A stretch of 52,574 nucleotides of DNA from an uncultured Granulosicoccaceae bacterium (GCA_937958675.1 CALGND010000041.1:1-52574); one strand, 5' to 3'; positions 8,716-17,763 are shown, numbered from the stretch's first letter. The notes: generated from the letters alone by a model not told the origin. Numbers and translations are program-made.

Positions 8716-9678
8716 TTACATCCAGCCTCGTTCTGTGTAGTACTTAACTGCACCTGGGTGCAAAGGAGCTGATAGACCGTCAGCGATCATCTCTTCTTCC
8801 TTTAAGTTTGCAAATGCTGGGTGTAGCTTTTTGAAATCATCGAAGTTATCAAATACCGCTTTAACCACAACATAAACGACTTCTTCAGGCACTGCAGCTG
8901 AGCTTACGAATGTCGCGCCAACACCGAACGTAGTGACCTCTTCATCCTGGCCTTTATACATGCCAGCTGGGATAGTGGCTGAGCGGTAGAAAGGGTTGTC
9001 AGCAATTAGCTTCTCGATTTCAGGGCCATTTAAGTTGATGAACCTTACATCGCAGGTGTTAGTAGCTTCTGTGATTGCTGCTGCTGGGTGACCAACAACA
9101 TACGACATTGCATCAATCTTGTTATCACATAATGCTTGAGCCATCTCTGAACCTTTAAGTTCTGCCGCTACAGCTAGATCGCTTTCACTCATGCCGTAAG
9201 CGTCCATTACTACCTGAGTAGTGGCGCGTTGGCCAGAACCGACATTACCAACGTTAAAGCGAGTGCCTTTTAAGCTAGGGAAATCCTTAACATCGTTGTC
9301 GCCGCGCGCCAACAACGTTAGAGGCTCAGCGTGAACAGAGAACACGGCACGTAGATCTTCGAATTTGCCTTGATCTTCAAATTTAGAAGAACCGTTATAG
9401 GCGTGATGCTGCCAATCAGATTGTGCAACACCAAATTCTAGCTCGCCTGCGCGAACGGTGTTGATGTTGTAGATAGAACCACCAGTGGATTCTGCCGAGC
9501 AACGAATGCCGTGATCTTTACGGCCTTTGTTCACTAAGCGGCAAATTGCACCACCAGTTGGGTAGTAAACACCGGTTACACCACCGGTGCCGATAGAAAT
9601 AAACTGTTGCTGTGCCGCAGCACCACCGGCAAGCAATAAGCCAGCTGCTACAGACGATAGAAATGTAATGGACTTCAT
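8716..9678 (-). CDS. TAXI-family TRAP transporter solute-binding protein
   Basis: The 320-residue protein starts with a Sec signal peptide (MKSITFLSSVAAGLLLAGG, cut after about residue 22). It carries the TAXI signature near the mature N-terminus: FISIGTGGVTGVYYPTGGAI (26-45). It is the periplasmic receptor that captures the solute and delivers it to the fused permease encoded next. A strong GGAGGA ribosome site precedes ATG 9678. The gene is first in its operon and separated from the permease gene by 134 bases containing a GC hairpin, which probably raises the receptor-to-permease ratio. The ligand is not predictable from the sequence. Confidence 0.93.
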   Translation of the reverse strand: MKSITFLSSVAAGLLLAGGAAAQQQFISIGTGGVTGVYYPTGGAICRLVNKGRKDHGIRCSAESTGGSIYNINTVRAGELEFGVAQSDWQHHAYNGSSKFEDQGKFEDLRAVFSVHAEPLTLLARGDNDVKDFPSLKGTRFNVGNVGSGQRATTQVVMDAYGMSESDLAVAAELKGSEMAQALCDNKIDAMSYVVGHPAAAITEATNTCDVRFINLNGPEIEKLIADNPFYRSATIPAGMYKGQDEEVTTFGVGATFVSSAAVPEEVVYVVVKAVFDNFDDFKKLHPAFANLKEEEMIADGLSAPLHPGAVKYYTERGWM

Positions 9679-9790
9679 GGAATCCTCCGTTAATTATTAG
9701 GGTAGTCAGACGCGAGATCTTACCCGCCACACTAACCACGTGCTAAACACTTTAGCAAATTACACTGGCGCTATGGAAGTGCTATCGAAC

Positions 9791-10696
9791 TTAAAAGAGC
9801 CTCGATAGCATCAAAATTACGACGCTGGCAACAATGCAAAACATGCCTACCAGTTCACGCCGAGTGTTTTTCTCTTTAAATACTTGGCCGCTAAGGATTA
9901 GTGCGAATATAAATTCGATCTGCCCCAGCGCCTTAACTAATGCTGGATACTGCATAGTCATCGCAGTAAACCACCCTATTGAGCCCAGCACACTAGTGAT
10001 ACCAACGAACGTACACAAACCCTTTGTTCTGGCTAAGGTTTTAAATTGCTGCCTATCCTCTATCCACACCCACACACCACTTATCAGGGTTTGCAAGCTC
10101 ACCATAAAAGCCAGTGTGATCGACGCTGCTAGGATTGGCGATACGTTTAAGCTCAAACTCGCTTGACGTAAAAACAGCGATGTAAAAGAGAAGAACACAC
10201 CTGAGGCAATTCCGATATAGGTTGCACTACCTATTGACAGCCCACCTCTAAATAAATCGCTAAACACCAAGTTTCTATTAAGCATCAACACCCCAACGAT
10301 GCCAACTACAACGGTAAGCCACGCTATCCAACTGAGGTATTCAGCAAAAAGTATCGCCGCAAGCACAGCTGTGATAAGTGCTTCGGTTTTAGAAAGGGCA
10401 GTACCCACAGCAAAGTTGCGCTTCGTCAATACACTCACTAAACACGCGGTTGCAAGAATTTGGGCAACCGCTGCGGCAGTAGCATAGATATAAAAACGCG
10501 CGCCTAGTTGCCATTGCTCATCCGCGTGAACTTGGAGTACAAAATAAAAATACATCAGCGCAAACGGCAAACCAAATAAGTAACGCACATGCGTGGCCGC
10601 GACAGGACTCACCTTGGTGGCCAGTTCTTTTTGCCCAGCCGTTCTGACCGATTGCATCAAGGCCGCAAACAAAGTAAGCGTTATCCAGTTAATCAC
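9791..10696 (-). CDS. EamA/DMT-family membrane transporter
   Basis: This 301-residue, very hydrophobic protein has about ten membrane segments in two repeats, the architecture of the drug/metabolite transporter superfamily with EamA domains. The first half ends near MLNRNLVFSDLF and the second begins near SIGSATYIGIASG. Such proteins export amino acids or other small metabolites. The start is GTG 10696 without an obvious ribosome site. It lies 31 bases after the yehS-like gene on the same strand and may share its transcript. The substrate is unknown. Confidence 0.85.
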   Translation of the reverse strand: MINWITLTLFAALMQSVRTAGQKELATKVSPVAATHVRYLFGLPFALMYFYFVLQVHADEQWQLGARFYIYATAAAVAQILATACLVSVLTKRNFAVGTALSKTEALITAVLAAILFAEYLSWIAWLTVVVGIVGVLMLNRNLVFSDLFRGGLSIGSATYIGIASGVFFSFTSLFLRQASLSLNVSPILAASITLAFMVSLQTLISGVWVWIEDRQQFKTLARTKGLCTFVGITSVLGSIGWFTAMTMQYPALVKALGQIEFIFALILSGQVFKEKNTRRELVGMFCIVASVVILMLSRLF

Positions 10697-10727
10697 TAGG
10701 TGTTGTCCGCCGATGTTTTAACTAGAG

Positions 10728-11198
10728 CTATTGGCTATCGCGCTGACTCTGCCCCACACCATTTAGAAACTGACGCAGCACTTGATCACCACATTGCCGA
10801 TAGTTTCGGCTATCGGGTTTACGCAATAAGGCGTTAACTTCGCTCACACTTAATGAGGCACCGCCTGCCTCCATATGTGCTTGGAGATCTTCACTGCGCA
10901 TCGTCAGTGCAATCTTCATTAGTTTTAATACCGTATTGTTTTCGATATGCCTTGTAGAGGGCTTCGGCACTGGCTTACCTTCTTGTACACCACGCTTCTC
11001 TACAATGTAGCCAGCGAGGAATGCTGAGATTGCTTCGTTAGGGCAGCCAGTAAAGCCAGGCTCTTCGTCTTTTAAACGCCACGTACCCACTTGCTCAAGC
11101 GTAGTGTCGAGCCCGCCTTGTTTAAAAATACGCACGGCAACATGATCATCGACTTGCAAGGAGTAGCGCAATCGCCTGAGTAATTCGTTATTATCCAC
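10728..11198 (-). CDS. YehS-like DUF1456 protein
   Basis: The 156-residue protein matches the DUF1456/YehS family over its length. It has two copies of a helical repeat: ELLRRLRYSLQVDDHVAVRI near residue 5 and VLKLMKIALTMRSEDLQAHM near residue 90. Each is followed by a short acidic or CGDQ-type element (YRQCGDQVLRQFLNG at the end). The family is cytoplasmic and of unknown function. The start is GTG 11198 with GGAG four bases upstream. The gene is divergent from the coiled-coil gene at 11.4 kb across about 200 bases. Confidence 0.85.
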   Translation of the reverse strand: MDNNELLRRLRYSLQVDDHVAVRIFKQGGLDTTLEQVGTWRLKDEEPGFTGCPNEAISAFLAGYIVEKRGVQEGKPVPKPSTRHIENNTVLKLMKIALTMRSEDLQAHMEAGGASLSVSEVNALLRKPDSRNYRQCGDQVLRQFLNGVGQSQRDSQ

Positions 11199-11453
11199 TG
11201 GGCTCCGATACTATTATTTAAGCGTGGTTGAAAGGATTTTTTCTGGAAAAGAACGCTAACATATTGTAAATTATCATGCTCTTAAAGCCCGCTATTTGTA
11301 CATGCTGCCAATAAAGTGAGACCGAAACCATTAGTGAGTTGGGATAGAGTGTGACTAACTTCAATTTTATCATCGCCACTTAGCACACAAGGCCTTTGGA
11401 TTTTGTATGATGTCATGCACAACCCATGGATCAACCGCTTACCATTTAAAATT

Positions 11454-12263
11454 ATGAGCACATTGCCCCCTATAGCGTTATTTGCAATGCTGCTCGCAGT
11501 GAGTATCGGCGCGGCTATCGGCTATCTAGTGGGCAGCAAACGCGCTCGCAAACAACGTCGTCGACTGCAAAACGAACTCAACCAGCAAAGTTTGCAAATG
11601 TTGGATGTTAAATCCGACCTATCCCAACTTGAAAAAATGCGTGATCAGTTTGAGCGTAAGGATCGCGTGTTAAAACTGACGATGCAAAAACTTGCCGACG
11701 CCAGTGTTTTGACAGAAAACTTCGATCGCGTTATTCAAGGCCAAGAACGCAAGCACTTTATGCAAACCGCACAATTGCAAGTCGCCGCCGCTGAAGCTAG
11801 ACAACAAGCGAAACGCGCAGCCAACGTTGCCACCACCGCCACTGAACGAATGAAAAAGCTAGAAGCGCTTTACACTCAAACTATCGAAGCGCCCGAGCCT
11901 AAATCCTACGGCCAAGGTGAATCGGTAAAAGTGAGCGTGGTCGATCAACATCCGCCGGAACAATCAACTGATTCAGCCGCGCGTGTATCGAATCGGGATC
12001 TCATGCGCTTTAGCAAAATGAGTTCCAGTAATGAAGGGCAACTGTTTAGTGCCGACAGTCTGCAATCCATCGCAGGTATCACCGCGGAACTAGAACGCAC
12101 GCTAAACGCCGCTGGCATACACCACATCGAGCAGTTGGCAAACATCAGTGATCGAGAATTGATCGGACTGCCTGTCCCCATAACCGAACCTCAATCTGTC
12201 GCCGCCCGTGCCAACTGGAAATCCGGTGCAAAAGAATGGCTAGACCAACGCCGCAACGCTTAG
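11454..12263 (+). CDS. membrane-anchored coiled-coil protein with helix-hairpin-helix tail
   Basis: No named family was recognised. From ATG 11454 the 269-residue protein has one N-terminal membrane helix (about 4-26), then a strongly basic stretch (SKRARKQRRR), which places the rest in the cytoplasm. A long coiled coil (about 35-140) follows, then a linker. The tail near residues 203-230 (SIAGITAELERTLNAAGIHH) looks like a helix-hairpin-helix of the type seen in RuvA and DUF4332-like proteins. The frame is open back to a TTG at 11403 and an ATG at 11415; no start has a clear ribosome site, and 11454 puts the membrane helix at the N-terminus. The gene two places downstream encodes a protein of the same layout. 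Confidence 0.7.
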   Translation: MSTLPPIALFAMLLAVSIGAAIGYLVGSKRARKQRRRLQNELNQQSLQMLDVKSDLSQLEKMRDQFERKDRVLKLTMQKLADASVLTENFDRVIQGQERKHFMQTAQLQVAAAEARQQAKRAANVATTATERMKKLEALYTQTIEAPEPKSYGQGESVKVSVVDQHPPEQSTDSAARVSNRDLMRFSKMSSSNEGQLFSADSLQSIAGITAELERTLNAAGIHHIEQLANISDRELIGLPVPITEPQSVAARANWKSGAKEWLDQRRNA

Positions 12264-12388
12264 TCATATCGCATAGCCACGGCAGCTTTTTTTAAACGCT
12301 GTTCAAGCTTCGTACAGTTCTTAAACAGTGAGCATAAACAGGCTGTAAATTTTCATCTTACGACTATGGAACTTTTTACCACAGTGGT

Positions 12389-13108
12389 ATGATTCGCGGC
12401 ATGCAAGATCACGCTCTTCAGTTAGAACTTCCCGAACAGGATCAACCTGGTATTTGGCCATGGGTCATCGGCACGATTGCCGCTGTACTATTACTGATCA
12501 ATGTTATTCCGCTTTCTGAAAAAATACCGCACTCACTCTTTAATAAAGCACAATCCATTATCAGCGGAGCGAATATAGAAGGGGCGTTGGTGTCTGTTGA
12601 TGGTCGCGACCTGATCTTAAGTGGCACAGTGAGTCAAACGATTGACCGGGACGCACTTGTCCAAACACTGAACAATATTGATGGTGTTCGTATCGTTGAA
12701 GACAATATGTCTAGCATTGATCCCGAAGCGATTAAACGCCAGGCTCAACAAGATTTCCTTACAGCCCTTAGTGCTGTTGACACATCACAAGTCGCCTTCG
12801 AACCCGGCAGCGTATCACTAACAGAGCAGAGCAAAACCTCATTAGCGCAGCTCGTACAGTTGCTACGTGCGTATCCGCAGTACAGAATTCGTGTTGCTGG
12901 GCACACTGATAACACAGGCCGGCCTGAAGTGAATTTGCGTATCAGCAAGCAGCGAGCGCAAGCGGTAGCAAATTATCTTCTGCAGCGCAGCGTGGGAAGA
13001 GATCAGGTAATTGCGCAAGGTTATGGTGCCACCCGCCCTATCGCCAGTAACGAAGCCGCAGCAGGACGCGCCCGGAATCGCCGCATCGAAATTAACTTCA
13101 TTGATTAA
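12389..13108 (+). CDS. inner-membrane-anchored BON-OmpA peptidoglycan-binding protein
   Basis: The 239-residue protein has a short cytoplasmic N-terminus and one membrane helix (about 24-40). A BON-like domain (about 58-110, with VSVDGRDLILSGTVSQ) and an OmpA-like domain (about 130-239) follow. The OmpA domain keeps the peptidoglycan-binding residues D174 in GHTDNTG and R189, fifteen residues apart as in known structures, and ends in GRARNRRIEI. It should sit in the inner membrane and grip the cell wall. The BON-plus-OmpA pairing resembles mycobacterial ArfA, but that protein is not an orthologue by context. It lies between two genes for cytoplasmic helix-hairpin-helix proteins, suggesting a common envelope complex. 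The start is ATG 12389; ATG 12401 is also possible. Confidence 0.85.
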   Translation: MIRGMQDHALQLELPEQDQPGIWPWVIGTIAAVLLLINVIPLSEKIPHSLFNKAQSIISGANIEGALVSVDGRDLILSGTVSQTIDRDALVQTLNNIDGVRIVEDNMSSIDPEAIKRQAQQDFLTALSAVDTSQVAFEPGSVSLTEQSKTSLAQLVQLLRAYPQYRIRVAGHTDNTGRPEVNLRISKQRAQAVANYLLQRSVGRDQVIAQGYGATRPIASNEAAAGRARNRRIEINFID

Positions 13109-13162
13109 CATGACAGCGCCCTACACAGAAACTTCAACAACAACTAAGCACAGGAGTAAGCC

Positions 13163-14212
13163 GTGGTTTATCTGCTAACTCAAATGTTCGCAAGCCTTGT
13201 GCTGGCGGGTATCGTCGGCGGTGCAATCGCTTGGATAATTCAGCGTTCACGTGCAAGCAAAACCTCGAAACAGTTGATGGAAACCATCCACAGGCAACAG
13301 GTGCAATCAACACAAGCTGAATCCGACATCGCAATGATGAAAGATGATTTTAACGAGCTTAAACAACGTAATCGTACAGAGATGGATGTGCTGGCTGCAG
13401 AAGCCAAGCAAGTGCCTTTGCTAAAACAGAACCTTGAAAAAAGTCAGTTGCTAGTTAAGCAAATGATGCAAAAGCACGAAGCGCGCATTAAAGAGTTAGC
13501 GGACGAAAATGCAGCATTAATGCATCGTTTGAAAGACATTACGCAACGCGAGCAAGTGCTCGACAAGATCCAAGCAGAAATCAATAGCGATCGTCGTCGT
13601 GGCTCGAGCGCCGCGGCCGGTGAAAGTGTCGCGGCAGCCGTTGCCGCCACTACAGGCTTATTAGGTGGAGCAAGTATCGCCGCCGCATCAAACAATGATG
13701 ATTCCAGCGACGATGCCAACAACCGTGCATCAGACGACGTCAAATCAAACGACGCCAACTTAAAAAAACATGGGCAGGACGATAGCGGTTCAAAAAATGC
13801 CTCATTCGATTTTGATGCGCAACTCGACGATGACGACAGCAGCGCAGTCAGCTCAAGTGATGACGATATAAACGTCGCTGCTATCGCTGATGAAGACGCT
13901 AGCGATGAGCTTGCCCTCAGCGACGCTAACGACGATGGCGACGACATCAGCAATGAAGATGGTGAGCTTGAACAAATCTTTACGCCAGCGGCTCAACACG
14001 ATGATTTAAAACAAATCTTCGGCATTGGCCCGGTCACTGAGAAGACATTAAATAAACTAGGCATCACCAGCTACTCGCAATTGGCTGAACTCAAGCAGCA
14101 CGATATCGACAAGATTGCTGAAGCGCTACAAATATTCCCCGGGCGCATTGAGCGTGACAACTGGGTGGGTGGCGCACGACGCCAATTGCAGGAAGTGCTC
14201 GAAGGGCTTTAA
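13163..14212 (+). CDS. membrane-anchored coiled-coil protein with acidic linker and helix-hairpin-helix tail
   Basis: This 349-residue protein has the same plan as the one encoded at 11.45 kb. It has an N-terminal membrane helix (about 4-27), a basic flank, and a coiled coil (about 35-140). A very acidic Asp/Ser-rich linker (about 175-275) leads to a C-terminal helix-hairpin-helix domain (about 279-349) with FGIGPVTEKTLNKLGI. The motif GIGP...L...GI is typical of domains that bind DNA or protein partners. The start is GTG 13163, supported by AGGAG six bases upstream. The acidic linker is probably disordered. It follows the BON-OmpA gene by 54 bases, so co-transcription is likely. The function is unknown. 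Confidence 0.78.
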   Translation: MVYLLTQMFASLVLAGIVGGAIAWIIQRSRASKTSKQLMETIHRQQVQSTQAESDIAMMKDDFNELKQRNRTEMDVLAAEAKQVPLLKQNLEKSQLLVKQMMQKHEARIKELADENAALMHRLKDITQREQVLDKIQAEINSDRRRGSSAAAGESVAAAVAATTGLLGGASIAAASNNDDSSDDANNRASDDVKSNDANLKKHGQDDSGSKNASFDFDAQLDDDDSSAVSSSDDDINVAAIADEDASDELALSDANDDGDDISNEDGELEQIFTPAAQHDDLKQIFGIGPVTEKTLNKLGITSYSQLAELKQHDIDKIAEALQIFPGRIERDNWVGGARRQLQEVLEGL

Positions 14213-14236
14213 GCCGCCTTCCGGAACGCTAGATTC

Positions 14237-14290
14237 CCGCCTACGCGGGAGTGCCCCCCCTTTGGAAATAACAAGCCTGCGCGTAGGCGG
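14237..14290. repeat. 11-bp inverted repeat between convergent genes (REP-like)
   Basis: CCGCCTACGCG (14237-14247) and its exact reverse complement CGCGTAGGCGG (14280-14290) are 32 bases apart, in the 115-base gap between two convergent genes. The left arm is also part of a smaller CCCGC/GCGGG hairpin. A tail GATGACAAnnGTCA follows at 14317-14330. It may be a bidirectional terminator, a degenerate REP element, or both. Confidence 0.6.
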
Positions 14291-14327
14291 CAGCCCGAGA
14301 TGGCAGGCCGTTGCGCGATGACAAGCG

Positions 14328-15101
14328 TCAGCTCATCCACTGGCCTCCATCCACGTTATAGCATTGGGCAACGATATAATCCGATTCGCTACTTGCCAGA
14401 AATACAGCCATACCGGTTAAATCTTCTGGGGTAGCCATACGGCCAGCTGGAACACCTGCATCAACCTCGCGCTTCTTCTCTCCCTGCGCCTTGCCTTCCA
14501 GACGAGCAAATTGAGCATCCACGCCCTCCCAATGCTCACCATCAACAACACCTGGGGCAATCGCATTAACGTTGATACCATGCTCAATTAGATTCAGCCC
14601 AGCTGACTGCGTCAAGCTGATTACGGCGGCTTTTGTTGCACAGTAAACAGCGACGAGGGCTTCACCACGCCTACCGGCTTGGCTTGCCATGTTGATGATT
14701 TTGCCGCCCTGCTTTTGCTCGATCATTACTCGAGCGACAGCCTGCATTGTAAACAGTGTCCCGGCTACATTAATATCAAAAATCTGCGAATAATCTTTGC
14801 GCGTAATATCAACGATAGGGTCAGCTGTAAACACGGCAGCATTGTTAACTAGAATATCGATGCCACCAAGAATGCTTAGGGCCTGAGTAACGGCTGCCTC
14901 GATACTTGCTTGATCGCTGACATCCATTTCTATGGCACTGGCATCAGGGCCAATCTCACTGGCCGTAGCCTGCGCGCGAGACAGATCAATGTCGGCGATG
15001 ATGACCTGCGCCCCTTCATCTACATAGCGTTGTGCAAACGCGCGACCAATACCGCGCGCCGCTCCTGTTATTAGTGCTCGTTTACCGTCAAGCCTTGTCA
15101 T
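14328..15101 (-). CDS. smoS: short-chain dehydrogenase, sorbitol dehydrogenase (SmoS-like)
   Basis: The 257-residue protein is a classical SDR. It has a cofactor motif TGAARGIG (12-19), Asp37 at the end of strand 2 (favouring NAD over NADP), NNAA (86-89) and the catalytic triad Ser140, Tyr153, Lys157. Overall it closely resembles Rhodobacter SmoS, which oxidises D-sorbitol to D-fructose (and galactitol to tagatose). The context supports this: it is transcribed away from a polyol ABC transporter operon that also encodes mannitol dehydrogenase. The start is ATG 15101; the stop lies in a short motif shared with the gene end at 34.33 kb. The exact polyol is inferred. Confidence 0.85.
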   Translation of the reverse strand: MTRLDGKRALITGAARGIGRAFAQRYVDEGAQVIIADIDLSRAQATASEIGPDASAIEMDVSDQASIEAAVTQALSILGGIDILVNNAAVFTADPIVDITRKDYSQIFDINVAGTLFTMQAVARVMIEQKQGGKIINMASQAGRRGEALVAVYCATKAAVISLTQSAGLNLIEHGINVNAIAPGVVDGEHWEGVDAQFARLEGKAQGEKKREVDAGVPAGRMATPEDLTGMAVFLASSESDYIVAQCYNVDGGQWMS

Positions 15102-15389
15102 ATGATTTCATCACTTTTGTTGCTTAAGTCTGAGACGAGAGTTTGCTACATAAGTCACAGAAAAATAGAGTAAAAAAATTACAGCGTTCCGAATGATTTG
15201 TGCCGTGTTGCAACGTTATATGGCTTATAATCACCTACTGTGCATTTTACGCACGATAATACAAGATTGAACAGTTAGTTTTGATAAAAAGATACGTACT
15301 TTTGTTAGAATCGTATTTGCCCGCAGTTTTCAACTCGTTCTTAATTGATCGGACCACAAACAACCACTTTTTGGTTTCTTGGAGAAAGT
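15102..15389. promoter_or_regulatory. divergent control region of the polyol regulon
   Basis: This 288-base AT-rich region separates smoS from the polyol transporter operon and must hold both promoters and probably AraC-type operator sites. A consensus TATAAT lies at 15226-15231 on the plus strand, but no -35 at ideal spacing is visible, as expected for an activator-dependent promoter. TTGATA and TAGAAT, 19 bases apart, lie nearer the start codon as an alternative. The site assignments are tentative. Confidence 0.5.
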
Positions 15390-16676
15390 ATGAAATTAGG
15401 TCTTAAATCAGCTTTAGCCCTTGCAATCGGTGTCGCTACTGCGACTACTGCATCTGCAGCGGACGAGCTAACAATCGCGATCGTGAATAACGGTCATATG
15501 ATCAACATGCAGAAAGTTGCTGAAGCTTATACAGCTGAAACTGGCGTGAAACTTAACTGGGTTTCGCTAGAAGAAGGCGTGCTACGTGAGCAAGTAACAT
15601 CTGACACAGCTACTGGCGGTGGTCAATACGACATCATCAATATCGGTATGCAAGAAGCACCAATTTGGGGTGCTGCAGGCTGGATCGAGCCACTAGAATT
15701 TGGTGAAGCTTACGACGTTGACGACATGCTACCTGCAATGCGTAACGGTCTTTCTCACGAAGGTACTCTTTATGCTGCACCATTCTACGGTGAGTCTTCA
15801 ATGGTTATGTACCGTAAAGACTTAACTGATGCTGCTGGTGTAACTGTTGCTGATAACGATTCTTGGGACAACATCAAAGCTGCTGCAGCTGCGATGCACA
15901 AGCCTGAAGATGGCGTTTACGGCGCGTGCTTGCGTGGTAAGCCGGGTTGGGGCGACAACATGGCGTTCATCACTACTATGGTGAATTCTTTTGGCGGCGC
16001 TTGGTTCGACAAAGACATGAAGCCAGCTCTTGATTCTGATGAGTGGAAAGCGGCTATCAACTTCTATGTTGATCTTCTAGGCAACTACGGTCCTCCAGGA
16101 TCTGAAGGCAACTCTTTCAACGAAATTCTTGCACTTTACAACGAAGGCAAATGTGGCATGTGGATCGACGCTACAATCGCTGCCTCTTTCCTAGAAGTTG
16201 ACGGCGTTGCATACGCTCAGTCTCCTAACGCTGGAAACCCTGTTGGTGCTAACTGGCTTTGGGCTTGGGCAATGGCAGTACCTGCTGGCTCTCCAAACTC
16301 TAAAGCTTCTATGAACTTCATTGAGTGGGCTACTTCAAAAGAGTACATCAAAGCGGTAGGTAACCACCCAGACTTCGGTTGGGGTTCAGTTCCAACTGGT
16401 ACACGTACTTCAACTTACGCAATCCCAGAATTCCAAGCTGCTGCAGGTTTTGCTGCTGCGGAAATGGCTGCGATTGAATCAGCTGCTCCTGAAGCTACAG
16501 ATCTGAAGCCATACGTTGGTGTTCAATTTGCTGCGATTCCGGAATTCCCAGAAGTGGGCGGCGCGGTTGCACAAGAAATGGCTGCGGCTCTTTCTGGTGC
16601 GAAATCAGTTGATGATGCACTAGCTGCTGCTCAAAAAGCTGCTACTGCAATCATGCAGGAAGCTGGCTACTTCTAA
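15390..16676 (+). CDS. smoE: polyol ABC transporter substrate-binding protein
   Basis: This 428-residue periplasmic protein belongs to the family 1 sugar-binding proteins and resembles SmoE/MtlE of sorbitol/mannitol transporters. A Sec signal peptide (MKLGLKSALALAIGVATATT, cut after about 23) precedes ADELTIAIVNNGHM. ATG 15390 is chosen over the upstream frame start at 15345 because GGAGA lies five bases before it and the signal peptide then begins the protein. Codon use is strikingly biased (GCT, ACT and AAC dominate), unlike neighbouring genes, which suggests very high expression. A terminator-like hairpin follows directly and would favour the binding protein over the permeases. Confidence 0.92.
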   Translation: MKLGLKSALALAIGVATATTASAADELTIAIVNNGHMINMQKVAEAYTAETGVKLNWVSLEEGVLREQVTSDTATGGGQYDIINIGMQEAPIWGAAGWIEPLEFGEAYDVDDMLPAMRNGLSHEGTLYAAPFYGESSMVMYRKDLTDAAGVTVADNDSWDNIKAAAAAMHKPEDGVYGACLRGKPGWGDNMAFITTMVNSFGGAWFDKDMKPALDSDEWKAAINFYVDLLGNYGPPGSEGNSFNEILALYNEGKCGMWIDATIAASFLEVDGVAYAQSPNAGNPVGANWLWAWAMAVPAGSPNSKASMNFIEWATSKEYIKAVGNHPDFGWGSVPTGTRTSTYAIPEFQAAAGFAAAEMAAIESAAPEATDLKPYVGVQFAAIPEFPEVGGAVAQEMAAALSGAKSVDDALAAAQKAATAIMQEAGYF

Positions 16677-16706
16677 GTAGTAAGCTTTTTAGTAGTAAAA
16701 CTAGAA

Positions 16707-16736
16707 GGCTCGGCATATCCTGCCGGGCCTTTTTTT
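16707..16736 (+). terminator. hairpin with T run after the polyol binding-protein gene
   Basis: Nine-base arms GGCTCGGCA (16707-16715) and TGCCGGGCC (16721-16729), with one G-U pair, enclose TATCC and are followed by seven T residues. It has the form of an intrinsic terminator. Because the permease genes continue 77 bases on without an obvious new promoter, it probably works as a leaky terminator and mRNA stabiliser. Confidence 0.85.
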
Positions 16737-16812
16737 AACTCATCATTAGCAATCTCTTTTCAGAACGTACCTTTAAGCTAGCGTTGACAACACTTTGTAG
16801 GGTTTAAAGAGC

Positions 16813-17754
16813 ATGTCCAAACGATCACTCCCCCGCTTACTCCAAACACCAGCCGTTATTATGCTGCTGCTATGGATGCTCGTTCCACTGAGCATGACGC
16901 TGTACTTCTCGTTTATACGGTACGTTCTAAACAGCACACGTAGACCAGAATGGACAACGCCTGCTTTAAGCAATTGGCGTGGGTTTGGCAACTACGAATA
17001 CGTTTTGTTTAACGCCAAAGATTTTTGGTTTGCGGTACAAAATAGCCTGTTCATTGTAGGTAGCATTCTCGTATTAACCGTAGTATTAGGCTTGGCACTT
17101 GCCATGCTAGTTAACCGATCTTTCCCAGGCCGCGGCATTGTGCGCGTCCTGCTTATTTCTCCCTTCTTCGTTATGCCTGCTGTTAATGCTGTGCTTTGGA
17201 TCAACATGATCCTTGACCCAGTACTCGGCCTTAACGGTATCGCAGTAGATGGATTAAATAACATTATTGCTGGCCTGAAAGACTTCCCCGTAATTGGTTC
17301 GTTTTTCGCCATGTGGCCTGACATAGTGCCTATGTCGTTTCGTGCTACACAAACCTCGGCCTATGCGGTCATCATCATGGTGACGTGGCAGTGGACGCCA
17401 TTTGCTGTATTGATTTTCATGACCTCACTGCAGTCAGAAGATGAAAGCCAAAAAGAGGCAGCGATTCTTGATGGTGCGAACGCCTGGTCTCGATTCCGAA
17501 ATCTGACGGTTCCGCACTTGGGCCGTCCAATTGCTATCGTGGTGATGATCCAATCGATTTTTCATCTCTCGCTCTACGCCGAAATCGAAATCGTGAGCCG
17601 AGGCAACGGAAACAAAAACCTGCCCTACCTTATCGGCGAATTCTCTTCCAACAATATCGGCGCAGCTAGTGCCGCTGGAATCTTTGCCGTAATAGTTGCC
17701 AACATCGTAGCGTTATTTCTGCTGCGCATGGTTGGCAAGAACATGATGGATTAA
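16813..17754 (+). CDS. smoF: polyol ABC transporter permease (SmoF-like)
   Basis: This 313-residue protein is an ABC importer permease of the MalF class with six predicted membrane helices. The EAA loop that contacts the ATPase is present near the C-terminal third (EAAILDGANAWSRFRNLTVP). With its partner encoded 9 bases downstream it forms the membrane channel for mannitol/sorbitol uptake. The start ATG 16813 follows the terminator-like hairpin by 77 bases. The family and subunit role are clear; the substrate is inferred from the dehydrogenase genes of the operon. Confidence 0.9.
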   Translation: MSKRSLPRLLQTPAVIMLLLWMLVPLSMTLYFSFIRYVLNSTRRPEWTTPALSNWRGFGNYEYVLFNAKDFWFAVQNSLFIVGSILVLTVVLGLALAMLVNRSFPGRGIVRVLLISPFFVMPAVNAVLWINMILDPVLGLNGIAVDGLNNIIAGLKDFPVIGSFFAMWPDIVPMSFRATQTSAYAVIIMVTWQWTPFAVLIFMTSLQSEDESQKEAAILDGANAWSRFRNLTVPHLGRPIAIVVMIQSIFHLSLYAEIEIVSRGNGNKNLPYLIGEFSSNNIGAASAAGIFAVIVANIVALFLLRMVGKNMMD

Positions 17755-17763
17755 GGCAACGAT

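Noticed and set aside
13444..13953. 169-codon antisense frame over the acidic-linker gene
   Set aside because: It is a Ser/Ala-rich mirror of the Asp/Ser-rich codons on the plus strand, which create stop-free antisense frames.
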